Positions 1-9,400 of a DNA stretch of 45,820 bases are shown here, piece after piece (the stretch's first letter is position 1; each line of letters starts with the position of its first letter). Source of the stretch: Lentisphaerae bacterium ADurb.Bin242 (GTDB lineage Bacteria; Verrucomicrobiota; Lentisphaeria; Victivallales; UBA1829); assembly GCA_002069785.1 (NCBI GenBank), contig MWCA01000046.1, forward strand, positions 1 through 45,820, given 5' to 3'. Both the position numbers and the translations under genes were made by a program. The notes beneath the pieces were generated by a model. It was not told the origin of the DNA, did no database searches, and saw only the letters and a list, made by a program, of their open reading frames with translations.

Positions 1-154
1 TTTCGAGCTCTTTGAGGAGGGCGTCCCGGAACGCGAGGGAACCGTTGGCGACGCATCCGGTTCCGGCGCAGATGACGACCCGCTTTCTGACGGCGGCCAG
101 TTTCTCATTGTATTTCCTGGCGCAGACGCCGATATCGATAGTTTGGTTGCACAT
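1..154 (-). CDS. hydB: [FeFe]-hydrogenase NuoF-like subunit HydB, N-terminal fragment
   Basis: Only the first 51 codons lie in the window; the gene continues beyond the left edge. The visible part shows the thioredoxin-like [2Fe-2S] domain found at the N-terminus of many HydB/NuoF-like subunits, with C29 and C34 in CAGTGC. In trimeric electron-bifurcating hydrogenases this subunit carries FMN, binds NAD(H) and passes electrons to the catalytic subunit HydA. The FMN/NAD and 4Fe-4S domains are not visible, so the assignment rests on this short motif and on the adjacent NuoE-like gene. The start is the ATG at 152-154, preceded by AAGGAG, which overlaps the TAA stop of the upstream gene and suggests translational coupling. 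A stand-alone NADH-dehydrogenase-like protein is the main alternative. Confidence 0.72.
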   Translation of the reverse strand, partial: MCNQTIDIGVCARKYNEKLAAVRKRVVICAGTGCVANGSLAFRDALLKELE

Positions 155-167
155 GGGGTTCCGCTCC

Positions 168-680
168 TTATTTCGTCTCGTTTTTGTCTTTTTCCAGAAC
201 GGCGTTGAGGATGGCGTCCACCTGGTCGGGCTTCACCTGTCCGTGGACGTCGGTGTCGACCACCATCACGGGAGCGAGCCCGCAGGCTCCGAGACAGCTG
301 ACCGTGTCCACCGTGAAGAGGCCGTCCCGGCTGGTGTCTTCGCCGTCCCTGATCCCGAGTTTGCCGCGGAGGGCGTCCAGCAATTTCGTGGAGCCCTTCA
401 CATGGCATGCCGTGCCGTCGCAGAGCTTGATGACGTGCCTGCCTTTCGGCTTGAGCGTGAAATGGGCGTAGAAAGTGGCGACCCCGTACACTCTCGCGGG
501 AGGAAGCCCGACCGCGCGCGCCACATAGCTGAGCAGGTCCTGGGAGAGCCAGCGGTATTTCGCCTGGACTCCTTGAAGGATCGGCACAAGCCGGGTCTTG
601 TCGTAGTTGTTTTCTTTGAGGACTTCTTCCGCGTCCTTCATGCGTTCCGCCATTTCGGCGGCGACTTTCGCTTTATCCAT
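168..680 (-). CDS. hydC: NuoE/HydC-like [2Fe-2S] hydrogenase subunit
   Basis: This 170-residue protein has the normal length of the NuoE family. A helical N-terminal region (about 1-75) is followed by a thioredoxin-like fold with the cluster ligands C87 and C92 (CDGTAC) and C129 and C133 (CLGAC). In trimeric [FeFe] hydrogenases and in complex I this subunit carries a [2Fe-2S] cluster beside the FMN-containing NuoF/HydB subunit. The next gene downstream is exactly such a subunit, 13 bases away. A strong GGAGG ribosome-binding site precedes the ATG at 680, and the upstream phosphatase gene ends 22 bases before it. The protein is cytoplasmic, with no signal peptide. The family call is secure; the subunit name depends on the hydrogenase context. 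Confidence 0.88.
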   Translation of the reverse strand: MDKAKVAAEMAERMKDAEEVLKENNYDKTRLVPILQGVQAKYRWLSQDLLSYVARAVGLPPARVYGVATFYAHFTLKPKGRHVIKLCDGTACHVKGSTKLLDALRGKLGIRDGEDTSRDGLFTVDTVSCLGACGLAPVMVVDTDVHGQVKPDQVDAILNAVLEKDKNETK

Positions 681-702
681 CGATTCCTCCTATTGATATT
701 TT

Positions 703-1896
703 TCAGGTATAGATGATATTGGTTTCCTTCAAATATTTTTCACGCAGCACGGCGTCCAGCCTCTTGATGACGGCCCGCCGCAGTTCGATGTCCGCGGGGA
801 GCGCCGGGTCCTGGTGCGCCTCGTTGACCTTCGTTCCGACCATGAATGTGATCGAATCGTGATCCCGCAGCAGCGATGCGAGCCTGGAAGCCGGGTCTTC
901 CGGGAGGGGAGCTTCCCGTTCCTCCAGAATCTGGGCGGTGCGGGTCAGGGTGATGATCCCTTCCGTGACGAGGGCGAACCCTTCCATGTCGGCGGCCGGC
1001 GGAAAACTCTGCCGTCCGCGTCCGCGCAGCATCCGGACGCTCAGTTTCCGGGTCAGCTCCCGTTCGAGAATTTTCGACGTGGTTCCTCCGCAGATCACCT
1101 TGGTTCCCTGGAAGGAATCCACCTTCCGCGCCCAGTTCTTATCCTGGTCCTCGTGGAACGGAGGGCCGGTCACCACTTCCAGCGAACGGGGCTGACGGAA
1201 ATGCAGCGTGATGCAGCTCATGTCGTCCGATGGCTGGCGGTTCGTTTCGGCGGAGAGCGCCTTGTCGACGATCGAAAAGGACATTTCCCGCGCGGAGATC
1301 CCCGGTTTTTCTGACAGGAGCTCTCGGCAGTACTCCGCGCATCCGGACCGGCGGAACCCCAGCGGATGTTGTTCCGTTCCCATTCCGCTCTGGCTGATTC
1401 CGTCCGACATCAGCACGACCCGATCTTCTTCCTTCGGGTAGATTTCCGAAACCCGTATGCAGCGGTTTTCCCATTCTTTCGAGGAGTAGACTTTCGTCGG
1501 CACCTCCAGTTCCTTTCCTTCCCGGAGATAGATCATTTCCGGATTTCCCATTTCCACCACTTTCAGGGTGCGCCCGGCGCTCCAGACCGCGATCGAGAAA
1601 GTCGCGTAGCTGATTCTGCGGACGGAACAGATCGGCAGGACCCGCATCATGGTTTCCGCGGCTTTCGGGAACTCCTGTCCGCTCTCGGAAAACTTCAGGG
1701 CCATGACCGCCGTCATCGTCGAAAGGATGTTGGCCTTGATCCCGCTGCCGAGGCCGTCCGACAGGACCACCACGACCGTTTTCCCGTCCGGGGAACGGCT
1801 GCTGGCGATCCGGTCTCCGCACGCCAGCTGTCCGTACTTGCTGCGCTGGCGCGAGTCCACATCGAGGAACAGTCTTGTTTCCGCGGCGGCCGTCAT
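703..1896 (-). CDS. SpoIIE-family PP2C-type serine phosphatase
   Basis: This 397-residue cytoplasmic protein has the metal-dependent PP2C phosphatase fold in its first 235 residues. Likely metal ligands are D47-G48 (LSDGLGSG), D165-G166 (MSDGISQSG) and D224-D225 (SDDMS). The C-terminal part (about 240-397) is not recognised. SpoIIE phosphatases dephosphorylate serine or threonine on partner proteins such as anti-sigma-factor antagonists. No kinase or STAS protein is nearby, so the target is unknown. The start ATG overlaps the stop of the hydrogenase-like sensor gene by four bases (ATGA) and follows a GGAGGAGG ribosome-binding site, so the two are probably translationally coupled. Similar phosphatase genes accompany sensory-type [FeFe] hydrogenases in some anaerobes, which suggests a joint signalling role. 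Confidence 0.85.
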   Translation of the reverse strand: MTAAAETRLFLDVDSRQRSKYGQLACGDRIASSRSPDGKTVVVVLSDGLGSGIKANILSTMTAVMALKFSESGQEFPKAAETMMRVLPICSVRRISYATFSIAVWSAGRTLKVVEMGNPEMIYLREGKELEVPTKVYSSKEWENRCIRVSEIYPKEEDRVVLMSDGISQSGMGTEQHPLGFRRSGCAEYCRELLSEKPGISAREMSFSIVDKALSAETNRQPSDDMSCITLHFRQPRSLEVVTGPPFHEDQDKNWARKVDSFQGTKVICGGTTSKILERELTRKLSVRMLRGRGRQSFPPAADMEGFALVTEGIITLTRTAQILEEREAPLPEDPASRLASLLRDHDSITFMVGTKVNEAHQDPALPADIELRRAVIKRLDAVLREKYLKETNIIYT

Positions 1897-3662
1897 TTTT
1901 CCTCCTCCGGCGTGGTTTCGTCCTTCCCGACGTCCTTCCAGCTTCCCTGATCCTGAGTGCTGGAATAGCCGTCCGCAATCGACCGGAGCAGGATTTCGGT
2001 GTCCGCCATGTGTTCGCCGAGCTTCCAGGCGATGTCCTGCACGGTGGTCAGATTCTTCGCCAGGACTTCCCGGGCCTTGCGGGCGATCTGGTCGCGCCGC
2101 AGTTCCATGCCGGTCACATCGGCGAACGTTGCGCCGACGGTCCGTCCCGGTTCGATCGTGAAGATCGATATGTCAATGAGCTTTCCGTTCAGGTTGCAGT
2201 GCGCGCGTTCGACCTCGCGCCCGCTTTCGAAGGCCTCGGTGAAGAGGTCCCCGAACGGAATCAGTTTGTGAATGTTCGCCCCGGCGAGCCCCGGACAGGC
2301 CTCGAAGGCCATCTTCGCATTCTCGTCAAGCATGTCCGCGAAGGCGGCGTTGCATTCGACGATCTTCATGTCCGAATCCACGATCACCACGCCGCACGGC
2401 ATGCAATTCAGCAGCGCGTTCGCTTTTTTCGTGGCGAGCTTGCGCATGTAGGAAACGCACATCGACGGTTCCGCTTTTCCGATCGCCAGCGCCCGCGCGA
2501 ATCTCCGGCAGGTATCGTATCCGCAGCCGCCGCAGTTGAGCTCGTCTTCCGGCGTGGTCTTGCCGACCCGTTTCAGCGCCTTGATGATCTCGTCCGGTGC
2601 GGGTTCCGGCTCGGTCTGGAGCGCGGAGGCCGGACACTCCAGCTCGGCCGCGGGAGTCCGTTCGACGCCTTTCGGAGGAATCGTCAGGTTCCGGCGGACG
2701 CGCGCAATCCGTTCCAGGGGAGTCAGTTCCGAAGTCACGCAGGGGCCGTTGACGCAGCCGCCGAAGCAGGCGAGCGCTTCGATAAAGGTCGGCTCCCGGA
2801 TGTCGGACGGTTTTGTGCCCGTCAGCGCGGCGCGGATGTTGTCCAGTCCCGAAACCGCAATGCCCGCCGCAGGCGGAACGCCGTCATACACGTTCAGGCT
2901 CTCCATCATTCCGCCTTCCGCCGGATACAGCGCCCCTTCCTGGGCTTTTTCCAGTTCAAAAGCCCCTCCGGTCTCCGGGATGCTCTCATATGTTTTCAGA
3001 TCGATGTTTTTTTCATGGATCAGGCGTTCCAGGTCGGTGAACCCCAGCGCGGCGAAAAGCAGTTCCGGATGCTGGTCCGCCTCCAGCTTCTTGGCCACGC
3101 ACGGACCGAAAAAGACCACCTTGACGTCCTTTCCGAATGTTTCATGAATCACGCGGCAGTGTTCCAGCAGAGGGGAGGGCAGGGCGGAGACCGTATGCAC
3201 CCACTCCGGGAACAGGACCCGCACGAATTCCTTCACCGCCGGGCAGGCCGACGAGATCATGACGTCGCGCCCGGATTCCTTCATGGTGTCCGCGACCGCG
3301 CGGCTGACCCGCTGGGCTCCGATCGCCGTTTCCGAAACTCCGGCAAAGCCGAGATCCCGGATGAGCGCGCAGATCCCGGCTGCGGAGAGCGTCGGAAAAC
3401 TTCCATTCCACGAGGGCGCCAGCGAAACATGCGGCTTTTCTCCGACGGACAGCGTTTCCCGGACTTTGCCCAGGTCGTCCCGCACGCATTTTGCATGCGC
3501 CGGACAGACCGCAAGACACCGTCCGCAGGCGACGCAGAGTTCCGGAATCACTTCTGCATGGGCGTCTTTGATCCGGATGGCCTTCGCCGGACAGTTCCGC
3601 ACACACTTGAAACAGTCCTGGCATTCCGCTTCCGTGGTGTAGACCGGGTTTCCTTTGTTCAT
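1893..3662 (-). CDS. sensory-type [FeFe]-hydrogenase homologue with C-terminal PAS domain (HydS-like)
   Basis: This 589-residue protein reads as follows. Two [4Fe-4S] ferredoxin motifs use C14/17/20/24 and C43/46/49/53. A hydrogenase H-cluster domain spans about 75-325. A further Fe-S motif has C377, C380, C385 and C402. A PAS domain spans about 415-525, followed by a helical tail. The H-cluster cysteines are kept: C140 in SSACP, C188 in GPCVAKK, and C299/C303 in ACFGGC. The cysteine that shuttles protons in catalytic hydrogenases is alanine here (A139). This substitution and the PAS domain are typical of group C sensory hydrogenases rather than of hydrogen-producing HydA. The protein probably reports H2 or redox state to the coupled phosphatase downstream. 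It is cytoplasmic, and its ATG overlaps the preceding stop by four bases. Confidence 0.87.
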   Translation of the reverse strand: MNKGNPVYTTEAECQDCFKCVRNCPAKAIRIKDAHAEVIPELCVACGRCLAVCPAHAKCVRDDLGKVRETLSVGEKPHVSLAPSWNGSFPTLSAAGICALIRDLGFAGVSETAIGAQRVSRAVADTMKESGRDVMISSACPAVKEFVRVLFPEWVHTVSALPSPLLEHCRVIHETFGKDVKVVFFGPCVAKKLEADQHPELLFAALGFTDLERLIHEKNIDLKTYESIPETGGAFELEKAQEGALYPAEGGMMESLNVYDGVPPAAGIAVSGLDNIRAALTGTKPSDIREPTFIEALACFGGCVNGPCVTSELTPLERIARVRRNLTIPPKGVERTPAAELECPASALQTEPEPAPDEIIKALKRVGKTTPEDELNCGGCGYDTCRRFARALAIGKAEPSMCVSYMRKLATKKANALLNCMPCGVVIVDSDMKIVECNAAFADMLDENAKMAFEACPGLAGANIHKLIPFGDLFTEAFESGREVERAHCNLNGKLIDISIFTIEPGRTVGATFADVTGMELRRDQIARKAREVLAKNLTTVQDIAWKLGEHMADTEILLRSIADGYSSTQDQGSWKDVGKDETTPEEEK

Positions 3663-3928
3663 GATCCGCCTTTCCCCTTCACGCCGAGCAGTTCACGTTC
3701 GAGTATTCCGGGCAGCTTCTCCCGGGAAACCGCATGAAAAACCTTGTCGTTGATCCGGATGTTGGGACCTTGTCCGCAGCAGCACTCGCAAAGACTGCCC
3801 GACACCAGCACCCTGGCTGCGAGAACATGCTTCTCAAGGAACTTTTCAATCAGTTCCAGATTTTTTTCGTTGCCCCGGACAAAGCAGCTGCTACCCATGC
3901 AGACAACGATCCGAATGCTGTCATCCAT
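3659..3928 (-). CDS. small thioredoxin-like [2Fe-2S] ferredoxin
   Basis: This 89-residue protein resembles the isolated C-terminal [2Fe-2S] domain of NuoE. Ligands are C10 and C15 (CMGSSC) and C47 and C51, within a cysteine cluster CECCC. It is the first gene of the hydrogenase operon and probably shuttles electrons to or from the hydrogenase-like sensor, whose start codon overlaps its stop by four bases. I chose the ATG at 3928, which has a GAGGAA ribosome-binding site about nine bases upstream. A TTG seven codons earlier is also in frame but has no comparable site. Two additional cysteines (C49, C50) between the usual ligands are unusual. Function beyond electron transfer cannot be read from the sequence. 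Confidence 0.85.
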   Translation of the reverse strand: MDDSIRIVVCMGSSCFVRGNEKNLELIEKFLEKHVLAARVLVSGSLCECCCGQGPNIRINDKVFHAVSREKLPGILERELLGVKGKGGS

Positions 3929-3985
3929 ACTTTTTTTCCTCTTCAGCAACTGTTTTCCGTTTTTGGAGAGATACGGCGGTGAATA

Positions 3986-4034
3986 TTGTGATTATTTTCA
4001 CAAATTAATATACAATAGAATATAATATTGTCAA
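3986..4034 (-). promoter_or_regulatory. Promoter of the hydrogenase operon with Rex/Crp-like operator
   Basis: Read on the minus strand, TTGACA (4029-4034) and TATATT (4007-4012) are separated by 16 bases, a good housekeeping promoter. Immediately downstream lies the palindrome TTGTGATTATTTTCACAA (3986-4003), which would cover the transcription start. It differs from the Rex consensus TTGTGAA-N4-TTCACAA at one position and also fits the Crp core TGTGA-N6-TCACA. Rex responds to NADH/NAD+ and often controls hydrogenase genes in fermentative bacteria, so Rex repression is the preferred reading. No rex gene is in the window. Confidence 0.72.
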
Positions 4035-4391
4035 GCGAGGTCTGAAATAAAATTCAGAGAAAAACTTATATTTTATCGTATTTCACAATATAATATATTA
4101 AAAATGAATCAGTTATAAATCATATAAAAAAATCATTTTTATATTCGTTATATTTTTCACAGAAAAAATTCATTTTTAAAAAAATGTCGAAAAGAATGGA
4201 TTTGTTCAACTTTTGTGTGGAAAAAGGTGTCTGCCCTGCGTACGGTTTGAAACCTCACGCGGATTCCCGGGCGGTCTTCGGGCTGGGCGGAAGTCTGCGC
4301 GTTTCCGACCGGGGCGGCCGGGAGCTTTCCGGTCATTCCTCGGGAGGGTCTCGAAACGGCGGATGTCATTCAGCCTTCCGGCTGTATTCCG
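4035..4391. other. Intergenic stretch between the hydrogenase promoter and the GntR/LacI gene
   Basis: The first part (about 4035-4200) is very A/T-rich with many short TATA-like runs and no convincing gene. The second part (about 4200-4391) is G/C-rich and can be read open in several frames, but none has a good ribosome-binding site or a recognisable protein. CAGCCTTCCGGCTG at 4371-4384 can form a short hairpin just after the stop of the minus-strand regulator; without a T-run it is a weak terminator candidate. Confidence 0.4.
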
Positions 4392-5405
4392 TCACCGCAC
4401 ATCGGGAATGAAATGCGTGTTTGCGAGTTCCGTTTCGATGTGTTTCTGTTGAGGCGCGCCGGATTCGATCATCTCCATCAGCGCGTGAAACGCCTCGAAT
4501 CCGATGGTGAACGGGTGCTGGTCGACCGTGGCGATGGGAAGCCAGTCGCTGATTCCCTGCACTTTTCCAAAGCCGGTGACCGCGATTTTTCCCTGCCATC
4601 CGATGCCGAGTTTTTCGAGATTGCGGCAGAGATGAAAAGCAATATTGTCGGAAGCCGTTGCGGCCGCCGTGAAGCCGGGAAACTGTTTCAGGGCTTTCCG
4701 CAGCGTGAGCATGATGTGATAATCCGGATTTCTCCATTCCGTCAGAACAAAGAGCCTCTTTTCCGGATTTTCCATGCCGGCTTCGGCAAGGGCCTGAAAC
4801 ATGCCCTCCATCCGTTTCGGATTGGAGGCCAGCGTTGCGAACATGACAATGTCCCGATGGCCGTGCGCGAGAATTTCCTTCATCATCGAATACCCGCCTT
4901 GAAAGGAATCGCAGGCGACGAAGTCGGGGTATTTTTCGCTGCCTATCTGATCCTCGAGGTAAAGAACCGGCAGGGGCGACGTGTCGACAATCCCGAATCC
5001 GCTGCATGCGAAGCCGCGCAGCCCGGAGAGTTTCAGTTTGCGCAGGATGCTTCCGAGTTTTTCGGGGGGCGGCGCAATCGCACACGCGATGCAATCGTGG
5101 TTCAGCGCATTCTGCTGGAAGCCGTAAAAAACCTCCGCGTAGTAGGGGTGTTCCGTGCTTCCGATGTACCCGACGAACATTTTCGGAAACACGGAGGTCT
5201 GTTTCACCAGCGTGCCTTCGCCGCGGCGTCCGCGCCGGAGCAATCCCTCGGCTACCAGCAGCGCAACCGCCTTGTTGGCGGTCTTGTTGTTCACGCCGAA
5301 CCGTTCGGCAAGCTCATATTCGGACGGAAAGCGCACTCCCGGTTCATATTTTCCGTCCTTGAGTTCCTTCCGGAGTCCGGCCGCCACCTCTTCGATTTTT
5401 CCCAT
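4392..5405 (-). CDS. GntR-type winged-helix regulator with LacI-like sugar-sensing domain
   Basis: This 337-residue transcription factor has an N-terminal GntR-type winged helix-turn-helix (about 1-65, with [21 protein letters not shown]) followed by a periplasmic-binding-protein-like effector domain (about 70-337) of the LacI/AraR kind. Such proteins normally bind sugars or sugar derivatives. The ATG at 5405 has an AAGGA site eight bases upstream; an ATG at 5435 and a TTG at 5459 are less supported. The gene is divergent from the first prepilin-glycosidase cassette. Palindromes ATTRAGCGGTTYAAT in the shared region, repeated at the second cassette, are its most likely operators. The ligand is unknown. 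Confidence 0.88.
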   Translation of the reverse strand: MGKIEEVAAGLRKELKDGKYEPGVRFPSEYELAERFGVNNKTANKAVALLVAEGLLRRGRRGEGTLVKQTSVFPKMFVGYIGSTEHPYYAEVFYGFQQNALNHDCIACAIAPPPEKLGSILRKLKLSGLRGFACSGFGIVDTSPLPVLYLEDQIGSEKYPDFVACDSFQGGYSMMKEILAHGHRDIVMFATLASNPKRMEGMFQALAEAGMENPEKRLFVLTEWRNPDYHIMLTLRKALKQFPGFTAAATASDNIAFHLCRNLEKLGIGWQGKIAVTGFGKVQGISDWLPIATVDQHPFTIGFEAFHALMEMIESGAPQQKHIETELANTHFIPDVR

Positions 5406-5524
5406 TTTCCCATCCTTACGTTCTTGTTTCCGCATCGTTTTTTCCGAAGACTTTCTCAATCGCGAGCCGGAGAAATCCGGTTCTCCGGAAGGGAAAAACG
5501 TTTCTGTTTTCCTTCCGCTGTCCG

Positions 5525-5553
5525 TCTTTATGCAATGCTTTCTGTCGGTACAA
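5525..5553 (-). promoter_or_regulatory. Possible promoter of the GntR/LacI gene
   Basis: On the minus strand TTGTAC (5548-5553) and TAAAGA (5525-5530) are 17 bases apart, an acceptable but weak promoter. The first operator palindrome begins ten bases upstream of the -35 box, which would allow autoregulation. An imperfect hairpin (5486-5517, arms CGGAAGGGAAAA and TTTTCCTTCCG) lies in the predicted 5' leader. Confidence 0.35.
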
Positions 5554-5563
5554 TAGCATAAAA

Positions 5564-5578
5564 ATTGAGCGGTTCAAT
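5564..5578. promoter_or_regulatory. Operator palindrome, upstream copy, cassette 1
   Basis: ATTGAGCGGTTCAAT has perfect inverted arms ATTGA/TCAAT around GCGGT. It lies 28 bases upstream of the -35 box of the prepilin promoter. The same sequence occurs at the same distance at cassette 2 (10578-10592). Confidence 0.7.
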
Positions 5579-5606
5579 AAAAAAATAATTTTTTTCAAAA
5601 ATACCG

Positions 5607-5634
5607 TTGCAATTGAAAAAAGGCTGATTATAAT
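5607..5634 (+). promoter_or_regulatory. Promoter of prepilin-glycosidase cassette 1
   Basis: TTGCAA (5607-5612) and a consensus TATAAT (5629-5634) are separated by 16 bases, directed at the prepilin gene. Position and spacing relative to the two flanking operators are identical to those of the cassette 2 promoter. Confidence 0.75.
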
Positions 5635-5652
5635 AAATACTATAAAGCAAAA

Positions 5653-5667
5653 ATTAAGCGGTTTAAT
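5653..5667. promoter_or_regulatory. Operator palindrome, downstream copy, cassette 1
   Basis: ATTAAGCGGTTTAAT lies 18 bases after the -10 box, inside the predicted leader. Its arms ATTAA/TTAAT differ from the upstream copy at both symmetric positions, so symmetry is kept. A bound repressor here would block initiation or elongation. Confidence 0.7.
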
Positions 5668-5695
5668 TCTCGCGGCAATGGAAAGAGAGGAAAAT

Positions 5696-6409
5696 ATGGA
5701 AACACGGACTCCCCGGAAATATCCAGTTCTTCGCAATGGCATTTTCACATTGATCGAACTTCTCATTGTGATCGCGATCATTGCCATTCTGGCGGCGATG
5801 CTGCTTCCCGCGCTGAACCAGGCCCGCCGGAAAGCAATCGACATCTCCTGTCTGGGCAACATCAAACAAATCGGCCTGGGATACAATAATTACCTCGAAG
5901 CGTATGAAATCTGGCTGCCGACGCATCGGGTGAGCCTCACAAAATATTTCCATGATGAAATAGCGCTCCTCTCCAACATGAAAAATAAATACAAAATCTT
6001 CCGGTGTCCGGCGGGGCCGAAAACGGACGCCGACCGGCAGCGCATAAGCGGGGGCACCTATGGCGACTACGCCCTGAACCGGGTCGGGGGGTCAAACACA
6101 GGACCCAGAAAAGACACCCTCCACATGGATCTGGAAAATTCCGTCTCTTCACCGACGGGAATTGCCGAAGGGTGGACGCGCTACAGGCTTTCCTCGGTGA
6201 ATCAGCCGTCCCTCTGCATCGTTCTCGGGGATACGGGAACGACCAGTACGGCCGCCACTTATTCCAGCCACTTCAGCTATCTCCGGCATAAGGGCCGGGG
6301 AAATTTCCTCTATATGGATTTGCACGGGGGAGCCATTTCCCAGGGCGAAGCCGACGCTTTTCAGTCCACAAGAATTCCCGCTCTTTTCCGGACCGGGTGG
6401 GTCAAGTAA
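5696..6409 (+). CDS. Type IV prepilin-like protein (H-x9-DG family), cassette 1
   Basis: This 237-residue protein starts with a short basic leader and then [16 protein letters not shown], the hydrophobic helix of type IV pilins and type II secretion pseudopilins, with the conserved glutamate E21 at +5 of the presumed mature end. The residue before F17 is isoleucine instead of the usual glycine. A C-terminal variant of the H-x9-DG signature is visible ([16 protein letters not shown]). Such proteins are abundant in Lentisphaerota and Planctomycetota, and their exact roles are mostly unknown. They probably sit in the inner membrane or at the cell surface. The ATG at 5696 has a GAGAGG site; an ATG six codons upstream is weaker. 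The secreted glycosidase gene follows after 37 bases in the same operon. Confidence 0.85.
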   Translation: METRTPRKYPVLRNGIFTLIELLIVIAIIAILAAMLLPALNQARRKAIDISCLGNIKQIGLGYNNYLEAYEIWLPTHRVSLTKYFHDEIALLSNMKNKYKIFRCPAGPKTDADRQRISGGTYGDYALNRVGGSNTGPRKDTLHMDLENSVSSPTGIAEGWTRYRLSSVNQPSLCIVLGDTGTTSTAATYSSHFSYLRHKGRGNFLYMDLHGGAISQGEADAFQSTRIPALFRTGWVK

Positions 6410-6446
6410 CCGAAGAAAACAAATCCGGAAAAAGGAGACGAACACC

Positions 6447-9400
6447 GTGAAAAAGTTTCTGGCTGCGATCTTTCTGTTTCCGCTGTGCCTTTTTGCCCAG
6501 GGATGGCAGGAAAATTTCAATGAACTGAAAACGGATTCCCGTCCGCAGGGGGATGATCGCTGGGTTGTTCCGTCCAGTGCAAAACTGGAGAAGGAACCCG
6601 GAGGATTCCGCCTGACCCGGCTCCAGGGAACCCCGAGCGTTTCACGGTATATTCCCTACGAATTTTCCCCGGACGATGCGAAGGGGGCGAATTATCTTCA
6701 GATCCGCATGAAGGAAGGGAGCGGGCGTTATCTTTTCACCAGTTCGTCTCTGGGAAAAATTCAGGACTGGTTTGGGTTCAAACCCGGCCTGTATACGATT
6801 CCGCTGCTGGATTCCACAAGGCCCGACCTTTCGAAAAAGAAGATGAAAGGAATATTTCCCCTCTCCATTTACCACACGGGCTCCCTCCTTTTCGACGAAC
6901 TGCGGACCGTCAACCGGAACGGAATCGATGGCGTTTATTTTACCGTGACGGACAGCGAAGGGAACCGCAAGGCTTCGGAACGGCCGATCATGGCGGGGGA
7001 TACGGTTGCGATCGAGATGCCTTTGAAGGGAAAGCCGGACAACCTGTCGCTGTTCCTCTACCGGATCAACGATGGAAAGGACTGGTCGAGGCGGGGTCGT
7101 TGGGAAACGCTTTCGCTTCCCGGGGTTCCCCTTGAATTGAAAGAATCCGGAATTCCCGACCGGTACCGGGCGGTCTTCAAAATGGTTCCCGTAAAAGACG
7201 GCCTCAAGCTGAATCCGGGAATGCTGGTCGCCGCCGTCAATTATCTGGGAGCGGATTCCAATGATCGCGGATATTATTATGGATTCTGTCCGTATGCGGT
7301 TGACCTTGCCGCGGGCAAAACTCCGGCGGAACCGTCTCTGTCCGGACCGTTGAAAATCTATGACTTCGGTCCTCCGGACGGTCCGGTTTGCGTGGATGCC
7401 GTGGCCGTCAACAAGTCTTCCGGAGCTCCCGGATTCCAATGGGTCCATCCGCCGCAGAAATACATGAACGGATTCCGGAAGACGCTCGACGCACTGATGA
7501 TGGACTGGGCCGAAATTGACAAAGGACGCTCCGCCGAAATGGAAATTCAGGTGAAGCCGGGCCAATACAAAGTAATCGCCGGGATCGGTGCGGCAAACAC
7601 GATGTGCTGGCTGAACCAGTTCTACCGGCCGCTCAGCGCCGAACTCTTTGTCAACGGGAAAAGCGTTTTCCGCGCCAATGGGGATGAAAAAGAACGCTTT
7701 GCATACATGAATCACGAGGCGCGGGAAACGGATGACCTGTATGACCTCTATATGATGCCGATGATGCATGAGGTGGAAACCGCGGCGGATTGTCCGGACG
7801 GCAAGCTCAGAATCAGAGTCCGGGCCGGCGCCCGGAAAGTCCCTCTGAATTATGTGGCGCTGTATCCGGCGGATGACCGGGACAGCGCGGAGAAAATGGT
7901 CCGGCTCCGGGCGGACCGGAAAAAAATCTTCCACAGCTATTGGCTCAACGATACACCGTCCGCAGAACAGCTTTCTTCTCTGTCGACAGCGAAAAAACTT
8001 GATTCGCAGGGGAAAAAATTCGCCTTGTTTCCCCGTGAAAATCCGTTTGAATACATCTTTCTCAACAGTCTGCCGTATTGTTCCGAAGTCGGGAAGCCGA
8101 TGAAACTGCTGACGGCTCCGGGCGAATCCGGCTGCGGAGCCATCCTGCTGCGCACATTCGCTCCCTTGAAGGATGTGACCGTCCGGATTTCCGGGCTTTC
8201 TCCCTTTCCGGATGCGGAAATATTCTACATCATGCCCTATCATTTTACCGGGTTCACCGTCCGGAAGCACTGGATCGCCCCCAACCACTTCATGGAATCC
8301 GGGAAGCGCGATTTTCCGGAGAATAAAAGTTTCGGATATTGGTTCCGTTTCCGGACGCCCGATTCCCTGAAGGCGGGACTGTACAAAGGCGTCATCGAAG
8401 TCTCCGGGAGCGGAGAAATCCGGAAACTGCCGGTGGAGATCCGGGTCATTTCCGAAAAACTGCCGCCGCTGAACGACCATCTCATTGCCATGCTCGGAGT
8501 CAACGGCAGCGGAGAAAACCTCTACAAGGCCATGGCGTTCTGCCGGGATCACCTCGGCTGCAATACGGTCTCCATGATGTGTTCCTGGCCCAGCGGCAGC
8601 CGTTTCAAGGCCGATTCCGAAGGAATGCCCGTGGAAGTTCTCAGCGCGGGCGGACGCACTCCGGAAAGCCTGAAGGACTGGTTCGAAAACTATAAAAAAG
8701 CCGGATTCCCGGTCAAGACGCCTTTTGTGTCGCTCCAGTCCATGGCTCACAGCGAACCATACCCGCAAGGGCCTTTCAAGCCTTTTACGCCCGAATACCG
8801 GAAAGCGCTTGAACTCAGTTATACCCTGATCCGGGATGCGGCAAAAAAATACGGCGGATGCACCGGCATCATCGCGGACCTCGGCGGGGAAATGGGATAC
8901 GGTACCCGGATTCCGAAACAGAAAACCATGGACGATGCGATCCGTCTCTTTCAGATGGTCTCGCAAATCCCGGACGTCAAGGCGTCCTACCGCTGCAACG
9001 ATTATGCCACCACCGAACAATTCTATCCTCACCTCCAGATACAGGGGGTCCGCGACCCCTTGAGCTGGCCTGTTTCGGACCGTCAAAGCGATTTCGGGAA
9101 AAAGAAACATCTCTACACCTATTCGATCGAAGGGCGGTTTCTGAACGGATTCCATTCCTGGGCGCACGGAGCGCGGGGAAATCTTCGCGAATGGCTTGTT
9201 TTCAACCATTCGGTCGAATACAACGACTTCATCTGCTGCGGCTACTGCGGGGGCACCTTCCATTTCGAAGCCATGCCGGCCCCGGATGGGAATTTTCTTC
9301 CGACCCTCCGTTCCGAAGCGTTTCGCGCATCCGTGGCGGACAGACAGTATCTGCGGCTGCTCGAAAATGCGGCCGCCGCCTCGAAATATCCGGAAATCAA

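Noticed and set aside
1875..3737. A 620-codon plus-strand open frame opposite the hydrogenase-like sensor gene.
   Set aside because: Antisense to a protein with intact Fe-S and H-cluster motifs; no ribosome-binding site and no known motif.
4157..4411. Short open frames in the G/C-rich part of the gap before the GntR/LacI gene.
   Set aside because: No ribosome-binding site, no recognisable protein, and several frames are open equally.
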